A stretch of 64,000 nt of DNA from Ryuthela nishihirai (taxonomy: Eukaryota; Arthropoda; Arachnida; Araneae; Heptathelidae). The stretch lies in contig JAWZYU010000001.1 in NCBI GenBank assembly GCA_038380435.1, forward strand, positions 18,394,001-18,458,000, given 5' to 3'. The notes beneath the pieces are model-generated. The model did not search any database and was not told where the DNA came from. It saw nothing but the letters and a program-made list of their open reading frames with translations. Of this stretch, positions 52,348 to 63,290 are shown in pieces (position 1 is the stretch's first letter; every line of letters begins with the position of its first letter). A program made the translations under genes and the position numbers.

Positions 52348-52391
52348 ATGGCGGCTGAGGACCCTATACTGCAGCGCAGCAGGAAATTACG
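52348..52391 (+). CDS. Candidate first coding exon MAAEDPILQRSRKLR
   Basis: ATGGCGGCTGAGGACCCTAT starts a 44-base exon (14 codons plus two bases) that ends TTACG before a donor-like GTATGG at 52392. The peptide is MAAEDPILQRSRKL. The local rise in GC and the ATGGCGGC start resemble a gene beginning. No second exon could be recognised downstream. Confidence 0.3.
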
Positions 52392-53496
52392 GTATGGCTT
52401 AATTCTGGAAAATCCGATGAACAAAAATATATTGCGTATCAATGGGAAGAAAATTTCTGGATAATGTGAGAAAAAATATACCTGAAAGAGGAATTATTTA
52501 TTTTATTAATTATTATTATCTTTGTGATAAAAGTACCTACACGTTAGGTGACTAAGACTAAAAAGAGTATACTCAGTATCCTCAGAATAGCTTAACTAAT
52601 ACTCTTAAAGGTGGAGAAAGTTCAAGTTTTCACCATCCAGTGCAAACTTATGAACTAATAATATCTGTAAGTAAAATTTTGCCAAGTGGAAAAAAATTAT
52701 ACCTTTTCACTGCTGAATGAGGTTTCCCCCTTAAAAAAAGAATCTGCCCCATCTTTCCCTCCCCTCCCCTTCCATATCTAACCATGGTTGATTTCTGAGG
52801 AAGGAAATCCTTTCATGGCTTAGTATCCAAAACTTCATTCATTCCCAGGAAATTATAAAAGATCAAGTGTTTTAATTGGAAAACTAAGAAATAATAGAAA
52901 AATCGAGAAATAAATTGATTAAAAATTTTTGCAGCAATAATTTGTAACCAACCTTTATGACCTGTAGAAAGAAGTTCTTCACAGCCCTAATCTCACTACA
53001 TATGTACTTTTACTTCACTGAAGACGGAGTGCTGTCCTTGCTACAAAAAGGTTTTGAGTTTGCTCCTGAAAACATTTTAATATGCAAATTACTTGAAGGA
53101 TAAACTTTAAAATTTTATTGCTCAACAATAGAGAACTTTCAGTTATTTTAATTATTTTAAGACTTTCTCATCAGGAAAACCGATAAATCTAAAAGATTAA
53201 TAATGATAAATACTAGATCAGAAGATCAGTTTACAAGATGTACATTTTTTGATTGTTTTATCATAATCCCTAATAATGAAATGCAGGATAATTATGTTGC
53301 AATCCCACTGCTTTTAGACATAGTCTCTCCAAAGATTGAAATAACTGAAATTTCTTATTCCTAGTTCGTAGAATCTATTTTTCACTCTTTTTCTCAGAGA
53401 CATTTTAGAAAACTATATCCTTTTCACTTTTAGAGATAAATATTAATAAGTTTTGGGCTCACAGGTTTTGATGAAATTCACATTTTCCGAATCTTC
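52392..53496. other. AT-rich sequence, nothing recognised
   Basis: No exon, element or RNA could be assigned. It would be intron if the start at 52348 is real. Confidence 0.4.
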
Positions 53497-53730
53497 CAAA
53501 AGCTTTAACAGCGTCATCTAGTGGCGAAAAAGGCTGAAAAATGCAAGGATTTTAAGCGAATATTGCAAACGATCTGTGCTCGAAAATTGAGATTTTGGTG
53601 CTTGGGTATGATGATCGAAAGTTTCGTATTAATGATTTCTACCCTTTCTCCCAGGCAGATGGGTGTGAGACGCAACTTTTTTGTTTTCGGAGATAAATGA
53701 AAAATTCTCTTTGTGTTCTGTAGTTATTCA
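53497..53730. repeat. Repeat R, single unit
   Basis: Related to 32365-32725: CATCTAGTGGCGAAAAAGGC, AGCGAATATTGCAAACGATC, then GAGATTTTGGT and a GGAGATAAATGAAAAATTCT end. A Tc1-like remnant begins at its right border. Confidence 0.45.
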
Positions 53731-54530
53731 AAGTAATCTTCCATTACTTCGAAATCGAGATCGTGCTGGACATGGCAATACTTGAACATGTTGCAAACAT
53801 TGTCTGGATACCCTAGTAGTGTGTACATTGGCGTTGTCATGCTGGAAAATGGGCTGCTGCATGCCGCCCAGAAACAGTGACAAAACGGGCTGCAGAACCG
53901 CGCTAATGTATTGTGCAGCTGTCAGTGGTCCCGTGATGCAGAAAAAAGGTGACCTACTGTCATATCCAATAGCACCCCATACCATTATGGCTGGCTGATG
54001 GGTGGTGTGCTGGTCGCGAACAAAAGCTTGATCTGTCCTCTTTCCAGGCTGTCACCTTACACGAACCTGTCGATCGTCAGCATCCAGACAGAAACAGAAT
54101 TCATCACTAAACACAGTGCCCCAGTTTGCATGATTTCGGCACCAAGTCAGATGAGTGCTGCGATGGCAGGCAATGGCAGTCGACGTAACGGTTGCCTAGA
54201 GCACAGGTGTGCCTCATGCAACCTTTGGTTTACCATTCGGGTCATTATGGGGACGTCCATGGCTGCTGATACAGCCAGTTGAATATGGCCTACAGTGCTC
54301 TGTGGTGATGAACGAGCATGTCTAACAATGTGCCTATCAAGCCGTGCTGACGTCTGTGGAATGGGACCATTCCCTCTGCGATGCACGCTAGAACCGTCAT
54401 TTCCCCACCGCTGCCAACAGCGTCCAACAGTTCATGCATCCTGATGAACATGGGCAGCAACACGACATGTAGTCCATCCAGCTTCACATAGGCCTTTAAT
54501 TCTTCCTTATCAAAAGCATCCAAATGGCGA
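53731..54530 (-). pseudogene. Tc1-like transposase remnant
   Basis: Minus-strand pieces in order: a helix-turn-helix part (ARLDRHIVRHARSSPQSTVG), NQRLHEAHLCSRQPLRRLPL, a FSDE-type region decayed, MVWGAIGYDSRSPFFCITGP, GMQQPIFQHDNANVHTTRVS (second catalytic Asp) and LPCPARSRF where the third motif should be. Several frame changes. Terminal repeats not found. Confidence 0.75.
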
Positions 54531-55118
54531 TAAATTTACTGACTGAGTGTAGCGGGCATTTTCGGTCTTCGTTGAACAACCTAATCTCAGTCAAGCTGAA
54601 CCACCTAATCTCAACCGTTCGCATGACTTCCACCTGCATAAACACTATTCCATCCCTGTTCTTTCTTGCACCTTTTATTTCTTGAGCCACACATGTCATT
54701 GGCTCTGGATTATCATCATTTGCATATCTCAACTACGCACACCCACCCTACCATTTGCATGTTTGTACGACATGTCTTGGGTGTAGCATTTTCAATGTCG
54801 AGCAGGATATGTACAAAGTGCAAAATGTTTAACGAATGCTGCAATTGATAAAAATATTTATGCTAAAAATTTATGCTGAAAATTGGGAATTTTACTTTTA
54901 GGGTAAGATTGTAAAGATCTTTACTTTGACATTAATGATTTTCTTCACTTAAAAAAACTTTTCAACTTTAAAAGAAATTGGGGAACCAACATTTTAAAAC
55001 AAAAATATGAATAAAGGGTTCTTTTACTCTTTTATAGAATTAGTAAAATATTTTTATTTGCCTTTTCCCAATATCGATTAGTTCCAATTTCCACTTCTCA
55101 GAGAGTGCTAATTGTGGG
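54531..55118. other. AT-rich sequence
   Basis: CTAATCTCARYCAAGCTGAA-like short repeat at 54580-54615. Otherwise nothing recognised. Confidence 0.4.
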
Positions 55119-55272
55119 AAACGAAAAGCTCCATTCTCTTTGAAAACAAAAAGCTCCATTCTCTTTGAAAACAAAAAGCTCCATTCCCTTTGAAACCGAA
55201 AAGCTCCATTCTCTTTGAAAACGAAAAGCTCCATTCTCTTTGAAAACGAAAAGCTCCATTCTCTTTGAAAAG
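55119..55272. repeat. 25-bp minisatellite, six units
   Basis: The unit GAAAACGAAAAGCTCCATTC then TCTTT repeats at exactly 25-bp spacing (the GCTCC of each unit starts at 55128, 55153, 55178, 55203, 55228 and 55253). A period not divisible by three produces pseudo-repeats in all three minus-strand frames; this is not a coding repeat. Confidence 0.9.
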
Positions 55273-55759
55273 GAGCGTTTCAAACTCGCGAGCGGCTTAG
55301 ATGTAATTTTTAGTTATTGTTTTGCATTCCAATCTCTCTGGAATAAATGCCTGCATCTTGTGCTAAAGAAATTGTTGAACCTCCATTCATTGGGACTTCG
55401 TTCTTAACAAAAGCAAACCAAGTCATTACAACTCAGTTGAATCTCCATCCCTAGTGAAATGAATCTCAGATCCCATTTCCTTTGACACGAAATGTGACAA
55501 GAACGAGAAGTGGTAATAACGTCTGCTGCCTGGGGATGTACCGACTCTCCAGGATCAAGGCCATTCCTTTGTGGCTCGACCCTCCCTCTTAGTGGGGAAC
55601 TACTGTCTACTATGAGATATCTTGCTCTTTGTCCAAAGGAAGTTTATCCTTAAAATGTTCAATGAAGGGAATATTTTGTGTTGAGTTGATATCAAGTACA
55701 TCATAAAAGTAGGCTGTAGAAAGATCATTTGAAAAATGTCCCGAATTTTTCGGTCTCCA
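55273..55759. other. Unassigned sequence
   Basis: A slightly GC-richer block at 55500-55600 has no recognisable RNA or coding signal. Confidence 0.35.
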
Positions 55760-56112
55760 AGGTTGGGTTGTTTTACCTCTGAGCGGCACTTTTTAGTACA
55801 CAATGGGCTAAATTACCCGGTCACAAGACTCCGAGAAAGTTGGGGCGAGGTGACTCACTGAAGAGTTGTTAGGAGACTCCTCGTCAAGGCTACCCAGTGT
55901 TTTCTTTAACGTGCACAGTGTATGGTATTCCTGTACATGGAGCACTGCTTTACCTTCCATCCGCTGGGCAGCGTTGTTTCCAAGGCCAACGATATTCCCT
56001 ACTGACAGAGGGCAGGGCGGTAAGTTTTGCGAAGATAAATCTCAACGCTGTCACAGGTGGGACTCGAACCTGGGAGTTACAGATTACGAGTCTGGAGCGC
56101 TACCGATTGACA
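55760..56112 (-). mobile_element. SINE-B diverged copy
   Basis: Contains all SINE-B blocks with about one difference in six, a shortened GC-rich part and a decayed head end (GCTACCGATTGACAC). B box kept as GGACTCGAACCTGGG. Confidence 0.75.
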
Positions 56113-57224
56113 CATTATGTCTCCACGGTGGCAATCCTGTTGCATCCTGTATTTTTGAACTATTATACGAATGATAATCATTTTAACCTGAGCTCAGACA
56201 TTCTCTTTGTGATACTGAATTTTTTTTTGCTTTAACTGGTTAGACTTTTGTCACATAACGCATAAGTTTGTGATGAGTCACCAAGTTTCGATCACTAAGA
56301 AAGATGAGTGGTCAAGTTTTGCCTATATACGACGATGACATGAAGAAGCATTACTTATGGGTTAGGTAAGGAAAGAAGCAGCCACACACTTATGATCTTA
56401 CTATTGGCGAAATAATAGGAAAATTTCCGTAGGGATAGAAGAGGTTTGGCTTAACTCGTCGCTTCCCATCAGAATATCTTATTTTGAGGAATTACAATGG
56501 AAATGAATGCATTTACATGATAAAACGTCAACTAATGTTGCTTTTGCGTTGTTTGGAAATGCCTCGCTCTATCTCAGGGTCTTATGCAAAAAAAAACTTA
56601 ATATTGCTACAGATTCTGATGCAGAAAAAACTTGGAGAGAGGGGGGGGGGGGCGGTGAAAGAAGTGATTGTGTGAGTGACGAAAAGGACAGATTGAGTCG
56701 GAATGAAGCGGAACGCCGTTTCGGTATGAACTTAATATCTACGTTTTAGTGGTTTTTAATAAATTTCTCGAAAACTCGGGAAATACTGCATATGGGTAAT
56801 ATTTATTTTTGGCCTCCGTTCCAATTACTACCATTTTCGAAGAGGGGAGAGAGACATTACCCCTTCCCTCACACCATCACCACCAAGATCTGGCTCCCTC
56901 TATTGAAGTACAGAGCAATTAATTTTCATGTAATCAGGAAACATAATCGTTACTTTGAAAGAAGAAGAGCTGCTCTTCCACCAACGTTAATACTATAAGA
57001 CTATGACTTCTTCAAAATTTTCAAATCCATAAGAATTTAAAATAAAAAGATATAGATGAAAAATCCACCGCAACATCCACCCTCTATTTTTCATCTATTT
57101 CTTTTTGTGTATGTGTTCTTTCTTTTAGAATTATGATATTTGCATAATCAGTAGCATTAATTAATGTTTCTGCATCATCAACATCAAATGTTAAGACTTC
57201 ACATTATTTCTTCATGACTTCATC
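56113..57224. other. AT-rich sequence with a G run
   Basis: A nine-base G run lies at about 56641. A short open start at 56304 (MSGQVLPIYDDDMKKHYLWV) before a GTAAGG donor-like site is noted but unsupported. Around 57054, AATCCACCGCAACATCCACC recurs near 63536 with one or two changes. Confidence 0.4.
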
Positions 57225-57228
57225 ATAT

Positions 57229-57871
57229 TGTTACGACAGAAGGAATCTGGCAACCGAAAGCAAAAAGTTTCAGCCAACGAATAAGAACGTTGGGAGAATT
57301 TGGAGAAGAAGAGTGGAGCGTTAACGGTCGTTTTGTATTGTAACGGTCGTTGCATTGTAACGGTCGAGGAGTTCGAAAATGGCCGGTGGGCTGTTCTGAG
57401 ACAGTGCGCGTTAAGTATCAAGAAGTAACTTGATGTGTTGTGTATACGCGGAAGGATAAAAGTGGGATCTTTTATCGTTAAGTATCAAGAAGTAACTTGA
57501 TGTGTTGTGTATACGCGGAAGTATAAAAGTGGGAACTTTTATGGCTAACTTCGAATGTCTACACGGACTGTCTTTTTGTTCGGCTAGTGTGTGAAAAGTT
57601 ATTAGCACAGGACGAGAATTGGTTTACGAGTGAAGATCTTCGGGTGACCTGGTAAATCAAGTAAAAGGTAGTATTTAGTAAAATACACAGAGCTGATGTT
57701 GTGTGCTCTACGTGAAGATTGATGACTTGTGCATGTTAATAGTTGATTTGTTAATAAGTTACTTCATCCATATTTCCTTTGTAACAATTTACCTTGTATT
57801 GAATTTGGTTTTGAAATATAGCTTTTAATACTCACGCTCAGTGGCTATCCATTTTTTTGAAATCCGCAACA
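57229..57871 (+). repeat. E2 5' LTR
   Basis: TGTTACGACAG...AATCCGCAACA. It has the duplicated promoter unit with TATAAAAG and an additional AACGGTCGTT repeat absent from E1. It ends TTTTTTTGAAATCC where the 3' LTR has TTTTTGTAATCC. Confidence 0.95.
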
Positions 57872-57873
57872 TT

Positions 57874-57891
57874 TGGTGTCAGAAGTGGGAT
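57874..57891 (+). promoter_or_regulatory. E2 primer-binding site, tRNA-Leu type
   Basis: TGGTGTCAGAAGTGGGAT, two bases after the LTR. One base different from E1; this version pairs with a tRNA-Leu isoacceptor ending CTTCTGACA. Confidence 0.85.
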
Positions 57892-57901
57892 AATTTATTG
57901 A

Positions 57902-60715
57902 ATGCCGTTAACTAGAAGTATGGATGAATTGGTAAAGTTGTTGAATGACATTAAAAGTCAAAATAATGATATGAAAGCCGAAATAGCGACACAAAATAGT
58001 ACATTGGATGAAATGATAGCCGCAATGGCCGCACAAAATAATGAGTTGAGGACTGAGATAGTTTCTCAAAAAGATGACTTGAAAGCCGAAATGGCCGCAC
58101 AAAATAATGAGTTGAGAACGGAGATAGTTTCTCAAAAAGATGATTTGAAAGCCGAAATAGCCGCACAAAATACTGAGATGAGAGCTGAAGTGGCTTCTCG
58201 AGTTGGTAAGATTATTGATCACTTCAAGGATCATAAAACCGAACTCAATAGACAATGCAATAGTTTAAATGTTGAATTTGTCAGTGAAAAAGATGATCTT
58301 GATAGTGTTAAGTTAGATTGTAAACATGGAAAAGAAAAAGAGAAAGGCAACGCATATAAAAATGTGGATCTGCTACTGGAAATCAAGAATTGTAGAGATA
58401 GCGCAGATGATGCCTTTGACCACGCAACTACTGGTAATGCATGGCAGAGTGTCTATGTCGCTGGTGACATGTCTAGGAACTGTGAAGAACAATCACACAG
58501 ATCAGAGAGCTGTGAGACTATACAGTACGCTTTGCACTTCAAAATACCTAGGTATACAAGTCTGGCACGATCTGAAGAGAGATCCACACGAAAGGTATTC
58601 TATTCCTCGCTCTCAGCAAAATGCGTCATGGACAATTATCGCAAAGGCAGAGTAACGAGTGGTAATGAAGGGGAACGAAACAGAGTTTACGTTTCGCAGA
58701 GTGGTCCGAGTAAAGAAGAGGCGTCCATTCATCATAGATACAAAGTGCCCTTCGTCATTACCGGGGAAGTCGGAGGGATTTTTCCGAAGCATATAGCCAC
58801 ACTTGAATCGTTTATAGAAAGTGGGGATTTAAGGAAGAGGAATTCCGAAGAATGGCTTAGAAGCATAACAGGTGATGCTAGTAAAAGAGCTTCAGGCAGA
58901 GACGGTACTTCAAAGACTAACTTTCTGGATGAAACTAAGCCTCAGAGTTACGATCAGAGAGAAGTGAATCCCTCAGATAATTTCAACGTAGCCACGCTGA
59001 ATTTCTTTTCTGAACAGTCAATGTGCAGATTTGGACATTATAACCATTTAGATTATAAGGATATAGAAAAGTTTTATCATGACTACAAGAGCTCTAAAGT
59101 GGACAATATCATGTTACAAAACTCGTCGCTGATCTCCAGAATGAACAATTTGGCAATCATGACTGATGTTTCCCTGGCTAATTACAATGAGAGCTCCAAG
59201 AAAGTGAATTCCGAAGAAACAGCAACTATGACCTCCTCTGGTCATGTGTTTTGCTGGAGACCCGAGTGGCGCCATCGGATGGTAGATAAATACGGTACAG
59301 GAGGTGTCGGCGACAAAGTGAGTCTTGTCTTGGCTCCTGCACTTGCTGCTTTAGGTCTCAAGGTCCCTATGATCTCCGGTCGTGCTCTCCAATTGACGGG
59401 AGATACTCTGTACAAATTGGAATCCATCCCTGGCTTCACAGTCGACTGCACTAAAGATAAAATCGAGCAGATGATGGAAGACGTCGGATGCTGCATCGTA
59501 GGACAGACAGAGGAGCTGGTGCCAACAGATAAGGAGATTTACCGCTGCAAGGATCTGATGGCTACCATAGATAGCGTTCCTCTAATTATATGCTCAATTG
59601 TGTCCAAAAAGCTGGCTGAAGGAGTGTGCGCTTTGGTTTATGATGTTGAATTCGGAAAAGGAGCTATTGATCTCGTCAGTACAGAAGATGTTGCTGTTGA
59701 TTTAGTTAAGAAAGTGGTTGCAGCATCACAAGCTCGTGGAATGAAGAGTTTGAGTTGTTCAGCTGTTATCAGCAACATGGATTCACCTCTTGAAAACTCT
59801 GTTGACAACTCTCTGGAAGTGATGGAAGCTGTTCAGTGTTTCCTTGGTAACGGATCCTTGGAACTGCAAGAGCTCGTCGAAGAGTTAGGAGGAGAACTTC
59901 TGCGTTTGGTGAACATTGTGGATAATAGGGTAGATGAAGCATCACGTGTCCGCAAGGTTCTGCATAACGGCAATGCTTTGAACAAGTTTCGTAACATGTT
60001 AATAGAACAAGGAGTATCTGAAGATGTTGCAAGCTGGCTATGTGAAGATAAAACAGAAAAAATATTGCTAGCAGCCCGACACATCACTGATTTCACTTAT
60101 ACAGGAGAAACAGGTAAGGTTGTCGGATTAGAAGCTGCAGTTCTAGCAAGAGTATGGAAGGTGGAGATGGACCGAAGCGCTAAAAAGAATTATGGAGCTG
60201 ATATTATATTTGTGAAGCACCTTGGGGATCAAATTGAATCAGGTGAAATATGGCTGAAGGTTCATCACGACAGTTCTGAATTAAGTGAAAGTCAACTGAC
60301 AAAAGGGTCAGATTGCAGGATGAAAATTCTCCCTAGATTTTATGTCACTAATGACTTTCATTCCTTGTTACTGTTGATAGAAGTAAAAATCCAAAGAAGA
60401 AAACTTTCGACAAAGAAGAAAACTTTTTACAGGTTTTGCACGAAAACTCTTAGTCGATTCTTCTCCCTGCAGAGACATAAACGTGTTCACAAGGGCTATA
60501 GGCCTTTTACAATGTTTGTGGACGAGGCTTCAGTCAGAAAAGAAATCTACGTCATAATGAGATTCGCTTTCATTTTGACACAGACGTGGTATATCGCATT
60601 CGTCGATGTCCAGCTACAAAGTGCAAGGTGGTTCACGTGGATCGTTTGGCCCCGTTTCATCGAAGAACTGAAGAAACTTTGGAATCCAGAATTGTTCGGG
60701 ACGAACAAGACCTAG
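57902..60715 (+). CDS. E2 polyprotein with thymidine phosphorylase-like region
   Basis: 937 residues, same start as E1 (MPLTRSMDELVKL). The coiled coil (10-95) is very different from E1's, with repeats of AQNNELRTEIVSQKDDLKAE; from about residue 95 on the two are nearly identical. It lacks 17 residues found in E1 near position 325 (DLDIPFSMSNKLCSDNS) and has KG near 250. In the phosphorylase part, the active-site loop reads VDKYGTGGVGDK (His to Tyr, Ser to Gly, but both glycines kept), with the same TGDT signature and Lys for Arg as E1. A 4-base deletion near 60505 shifts the frame, so the last 70 residues are unrelated to E1. The zinc-finger and Pol-tail sequence continues in another frame (60586-60822). 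Confidence 0.88.
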   Translation: MPLTRSMDELVKLLNDIKSQNNDMKAEIATQNSTLDEMIAAMAAQNNELRTEIVSQKDDLKAEMAAQNNELRTEIVSQKDDLKAEIAAQNTEMRAEVASRVGKIIDHFKDHKTELNRQCNSLNVEFVSEKDDLDSVKLDCKHGKEKEKGNAYKNVDLLLEIKNCRDSADDAFDHATTGNAWQSVYVAGDMSRNCEEQSHRSESCETIQYALHFKIPRYTSLARSEERSTRKVFYSSLSAKCVMDNYRKGRVTSGNEGERNRVYVSQSGPSKEEASIHHRYKVPFVITGEVGGIFPKHIATLESFIESGDLRKRNSEEWLRSITGDASKRASGRDGTSKTNFLDETKPQSYDQREVNPSDNFNVATLNFFSEQSMCRFGHYNHLDYKDIEKFYHDYKSSKVDNIMLQNSSLISRMNNLAIMTDVSLANYNESSKKVNSEETATMTSSGHVFCWRPEWRHRMVDKYGTGGVGDKVSLVLAPALAALGLKVPMISGRALQLTGDTLYKLESIPGFTVDCTKDKIEQMMEDVGCCIVGQTEELVPTDKEIYRCKDLMATIDSVPLIICSIVSKKLAEGVCALVYDVEFGKGAIDLVSTEDVAVDLVKKVVAASQARGMKSLSCSAVISNMDSPLENSVDNSLEVMEAVQCFLGNGSLELQELVEELGGELLRLVNIVDNRVDEASRVRKVLHNGNALNKFRNMLIEQGVSEDVASWLCEDKTEKILLAARHITDFTYTGETGKVVGLEAAVLARVWKVEMDRSAKKNYGADIIFVKHLGDQIESGEIWLKVHHDSSELSESQLTKGSDCRMKILPRFYVTNDFHSLLLLIEVKIQRRKLSTKKKTFYRFCTKTLSRFFSLQRHKRVHKGYRPFTMFVDEASVRKEIYVIMRFAFILTQTWYIAFVDVQLQSARWFTWIVWPRFIEELKKLWNPELFGTNKT

Positions 60716-60726
60716 GAAGGGGGCAG
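60714..60726 (+). promoter_or_regulatory. E2 polypurine tract
   Basis: AGGAAGGGGGCAG, identical to E1, immediately before the 3' LTR. Confidence 0.85.
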
Positions 60727-61367
60727 TGTTACGACAGAAGGAATCTGGCAACCGAAAGCAAAAAGTTTCAGCCAACGAATAAGAACGTTGGGAGAATTTG
60801 GAGAAGAAGAGTGGAGCGTTAACGGTCGTTTTGTATTGTAACGGTCGTTGCATTGTAACGGTCGAGGAGTTCGAAAATGGCCGGTGGGCTGTTCTGAGAC
60901 AGTGCGCGTTAAGTATCAAGAAGTAACTTGATGTGTTGTGTATACGCGGAAGGATAAAAGTGGGATCTTTTATCGTTAAGTATCAAGAAGTAACTTGATG
61001 TGTTGTGTATACGCGGAAGTATAAAAGTGGGAACTTTTATGGCTAACTTCGAATGTCTACACGGACTGTCTTTTTGTTCGGCTAGTGTGTGAAAAGTTAT
61101 TAGCACAGGACGAGAATTGGTTTACGAGTGAAGATCTTCGGGTGACCTGGTAAATCAAGTAAAAGGTAGTATTTAGTAAAATACACAGAGCTGATGTTGT
61201 GTGCTCTACGTGAAGATTGATGACTTGTGCATGTTAATAGTTGATTTGTTAATAAGTTACTTCATCCATATTTCCTTTGTAACAATTTACCTTGTATTGA
61301 ATTTGGTTTTGAAATATAGCTTTTAATACTCACGCTCAGTGGCTATCCATTTTTGTAATCCGCAACA
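60727..61367 (+). repeat. E2 3' LTR
   Basis: 641 bp, two bases shorter than the 5' LTR. Its 3' end (TTTTTGTAATCCGCAACA) matches E1's LTRs, so the 5' LTR carries the derived change. Confidence 0.95.
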
Positions 61368-61371
61368 ATAT

Positions 61372-61837
61372 ATTCACAAAATCTGACCACTCATCTCTCT
61401 TGATGCTCTACGCACTGACATATTGTTCCCAAGTCCGGTGTCTCTCAAACTGCCTGATATGGGGGACTGGATATATCTGCGCATACTTTTAATAACTAGA
61501 ATTTAGTTTCAAGGGGGTTTGAGAATATAGTTTCTGAGGGGATCCGAGAATTTAGCCTCGGGAGAGGCGGTATGATAATAAGACTTGAAGGTTTTCCAAT
61601 TACTAAAATATTCCACCGGACAGGAAAGATTAAGATGATATTTCATATGGAATAAAACATTACAGTTGTTTCTTAAATCTGTTTGTAATGTCGGCTATAT
61701 ACTCTGAGGCTAAAAGAAAATTATTCAAATACAACTGTTTGGCTCTCAAAGCAGATAGACAACTTTGAGAATTCGCATAAGGTGATCGGATTTTTTTTTA
61801 TTTTATTTATTTATTTATTTTTTTTGGGGGGGGGGGT
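61372..61837. other. Unassigned sequence with a T/G homopolymer stretch
   Basis: Ends in TTTATTTATTTATTTTTTTT followed by an 11-base G run (61827-61837). Nothing else recognised. Confidence 0.4.
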
Positions 61838-62045
61838 CCCCTTGGATACGTTCTGTGTTCAACGGTGTTAGTCGAGCAGTATGGGATCTGGCGTTGTCAT
61901 GCAGAAATCAACCATTTTCCTCCAAAGGCCTCTTCACTTCGACTTTATTGCCTCCCTTCAAATGTCCAAAGTTTGACAATATCGTTGCGAGTTGACTGTG
62001 CCACTAGAGTACAAAAACTCAATCAACATCGAATCCTGATAGCGT
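61838..62045 (-). pseudogene. mariner-type transposase fragment
   Basis: On the minus strand 61842-61895 reads LHDNARSHTARLTPLNTERI, the second catalytic Asp region of a mariner transposase. Upstream, in shifted frames, is IKSKRRGLWRKMVDF, matching the preceding alpha-helical part. About 70 codons remain with at least one stop and frameshift. No terminal repeats. Confidence 0.65.
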
Positions 62046-63187
62046 GGGCGCCGGAAGAAATTTTTCCAGGGGAGAGCAAATTTGTTTCAGGGAGGGAAAA
62101 ATATTTCCATTGAGGTCGGGGATCAATGTTTCATGATAGAAATTTTTATGTTGAGCTGTAGATTAATGAACAAAGTTTCAAATAAGGAATCGTGCATATA
62201 TTATGCCATAATTCAACTAACGATGCCCGAAAAGTAAATGAAAAAAAAGGAGAAACTTATTATTTATTGTAAATAAACGTAAAAGGTTTTTTTCATAATA
62301 TTAGATAAAAATGCAAGAAATAGCTTCCGACAACAAAAGAAAGCAGTCCTTTTTGGTAATCCTATTTAATTTTTCCATCAAATTTTCCAGGAGGGTGAAC
62401 TGCCCTCCCCTTGCCGGCGCCATGCCAAATAATCAAAGCGTAGCATACCAAATAATGTTCAATTTTAGGATGCTTCCGCGTGGAAGGTTTGCCTGAAATC
62501 CACACAACGTCTTATCACGTTGAAGCCGATATTTGCCACTGATTCTGCTGCTCATCAGTTCCTTCCATGTAGGCACGTTTCCCTATTTGAGGACAACAAA
62601 CATCACCCACTCCATTACTCAGATTTAGAGGTTGTCTACCTTTCAAAATTACCTTTACATTTTTGATCAGAACAATTCTTTTGACTTTTTCTATCAATTA
62701 CTCTTTCAACGAAACCCAGATCTAACAATCGGGAGTGGGGGGGGGGGGGGCAGAGACTGGATTTCTAATGCAGTATAACATTTCCCGTTGTCTACTATAG
62801 GTCTAAAAAAAATCTTGAAAAATGCATGAAATAGAAATAAGTTTAGTAATTTTTTTGCCTTTATAACCCATACTAACATTCTGAAAGGGTGGTGATGGCG
62901 TGCCCCTCTCCCCCCCCCTCAGAGCTGGACTGGTTTCATCTATTGAATTATAAAATATATTTTAATCCAATGTCCATGTTTTAACGTCATATTTATTTGT
63001 TTTCATTTTACGGTGTCCAAGCCCCTTAGAACATTCAAACACCTTTTATCTGATCATTCCTTTTTTTAATCTCTATATTTCATTTACTAAGTTTTACTCT
63101 CTATTTCACTCGGATTTCGTTTTTCATTACTTATTGTTCTTGTTGTTTATCTGGTGTTTTTTTCTAACTTGTGGATTTTACACTTTA
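62046..63187. other. AT-rich sequence with G runs and inverted GGCGCCGG motifs
   Basis: GTGGGCGCCGGAAG at 62043 and the inverted GCCGGCGCCATG at 62413 bracket about 370 bp and may mark a decayed DNA element. A 14-base G run lies at 62737. No gene recognised. Confidence 0.35.
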
Positions 63188-63188
63188 T

Positions 63189-63290
63189 CATCCTCTCAGA
63201 TCTTCTACTGTGGCATATAAACTGACATGCTCCTGTCAGACCTCTGTGGCAAGCAGCTGCGTGAAGGGGTATTTATTTATATATATATTT
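63189..63290 (+). mobile_element. SINE-A copy 13, 5'-truncated
   Basis: Body and tail only, from CATCCTCTCAGATCTTCTAC to a TATTTATTTATATATATATT tail. Confidence 0.8.

Larger units (their letters stand above)
57229..61367 (+). mobile_element. E2: second LTR element with captured thymidine phosphorylase
   Basis: 4,139 bp with the same plan as E1. Target duplication ATAT at 57225-57228 and 61368-61371. The LTRs (643 and 641 bp) match except for a small change near the 3' end (57857-57863). They are longer than E1's because of an extra GTAACGGTCGTTGCATT-type unit. E2 and E1 therefore derive from different source copies, showing a moving family rather than one duplicated locus. Confidence 0.93.

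Noticed and set aside
52339..52374. ATGGCGGCTGAGG arms as simple transposon terminal repeats
   Set aside because: Not rejected outright: no superfamily end matches and both arms start an open frame, so they were listed as possible exons instead.
55119..55272. Regularly spaced repeats considered as a CRISPR array
   Set aside because: Units are contiguous with no unique spacers, and the genome is eukaryotic.
55040..55283. Repetitive minus-strand protein (KENGAFRFQREWSF type)
   Set aside because: Produced by a 25-bp minisatellite read in shifting frames; not a coding repeat.
56304..56365. MSGQVLPIYDDDMKKHYLWV followed by a GTAAGG donor-like site as a first exon
   Set aside because: Very short, no homologous motif, and joining to the nearest acceptor gives a stop within 11 codons.
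61827..61837. Poly-G runs (also 11267, 40769, 56641, 62737) as G-quadruplex sites
   Set aside because: Single uninterrupted runs of uncertain length, likely slippage or assembly-sensitive; no regulatory context.
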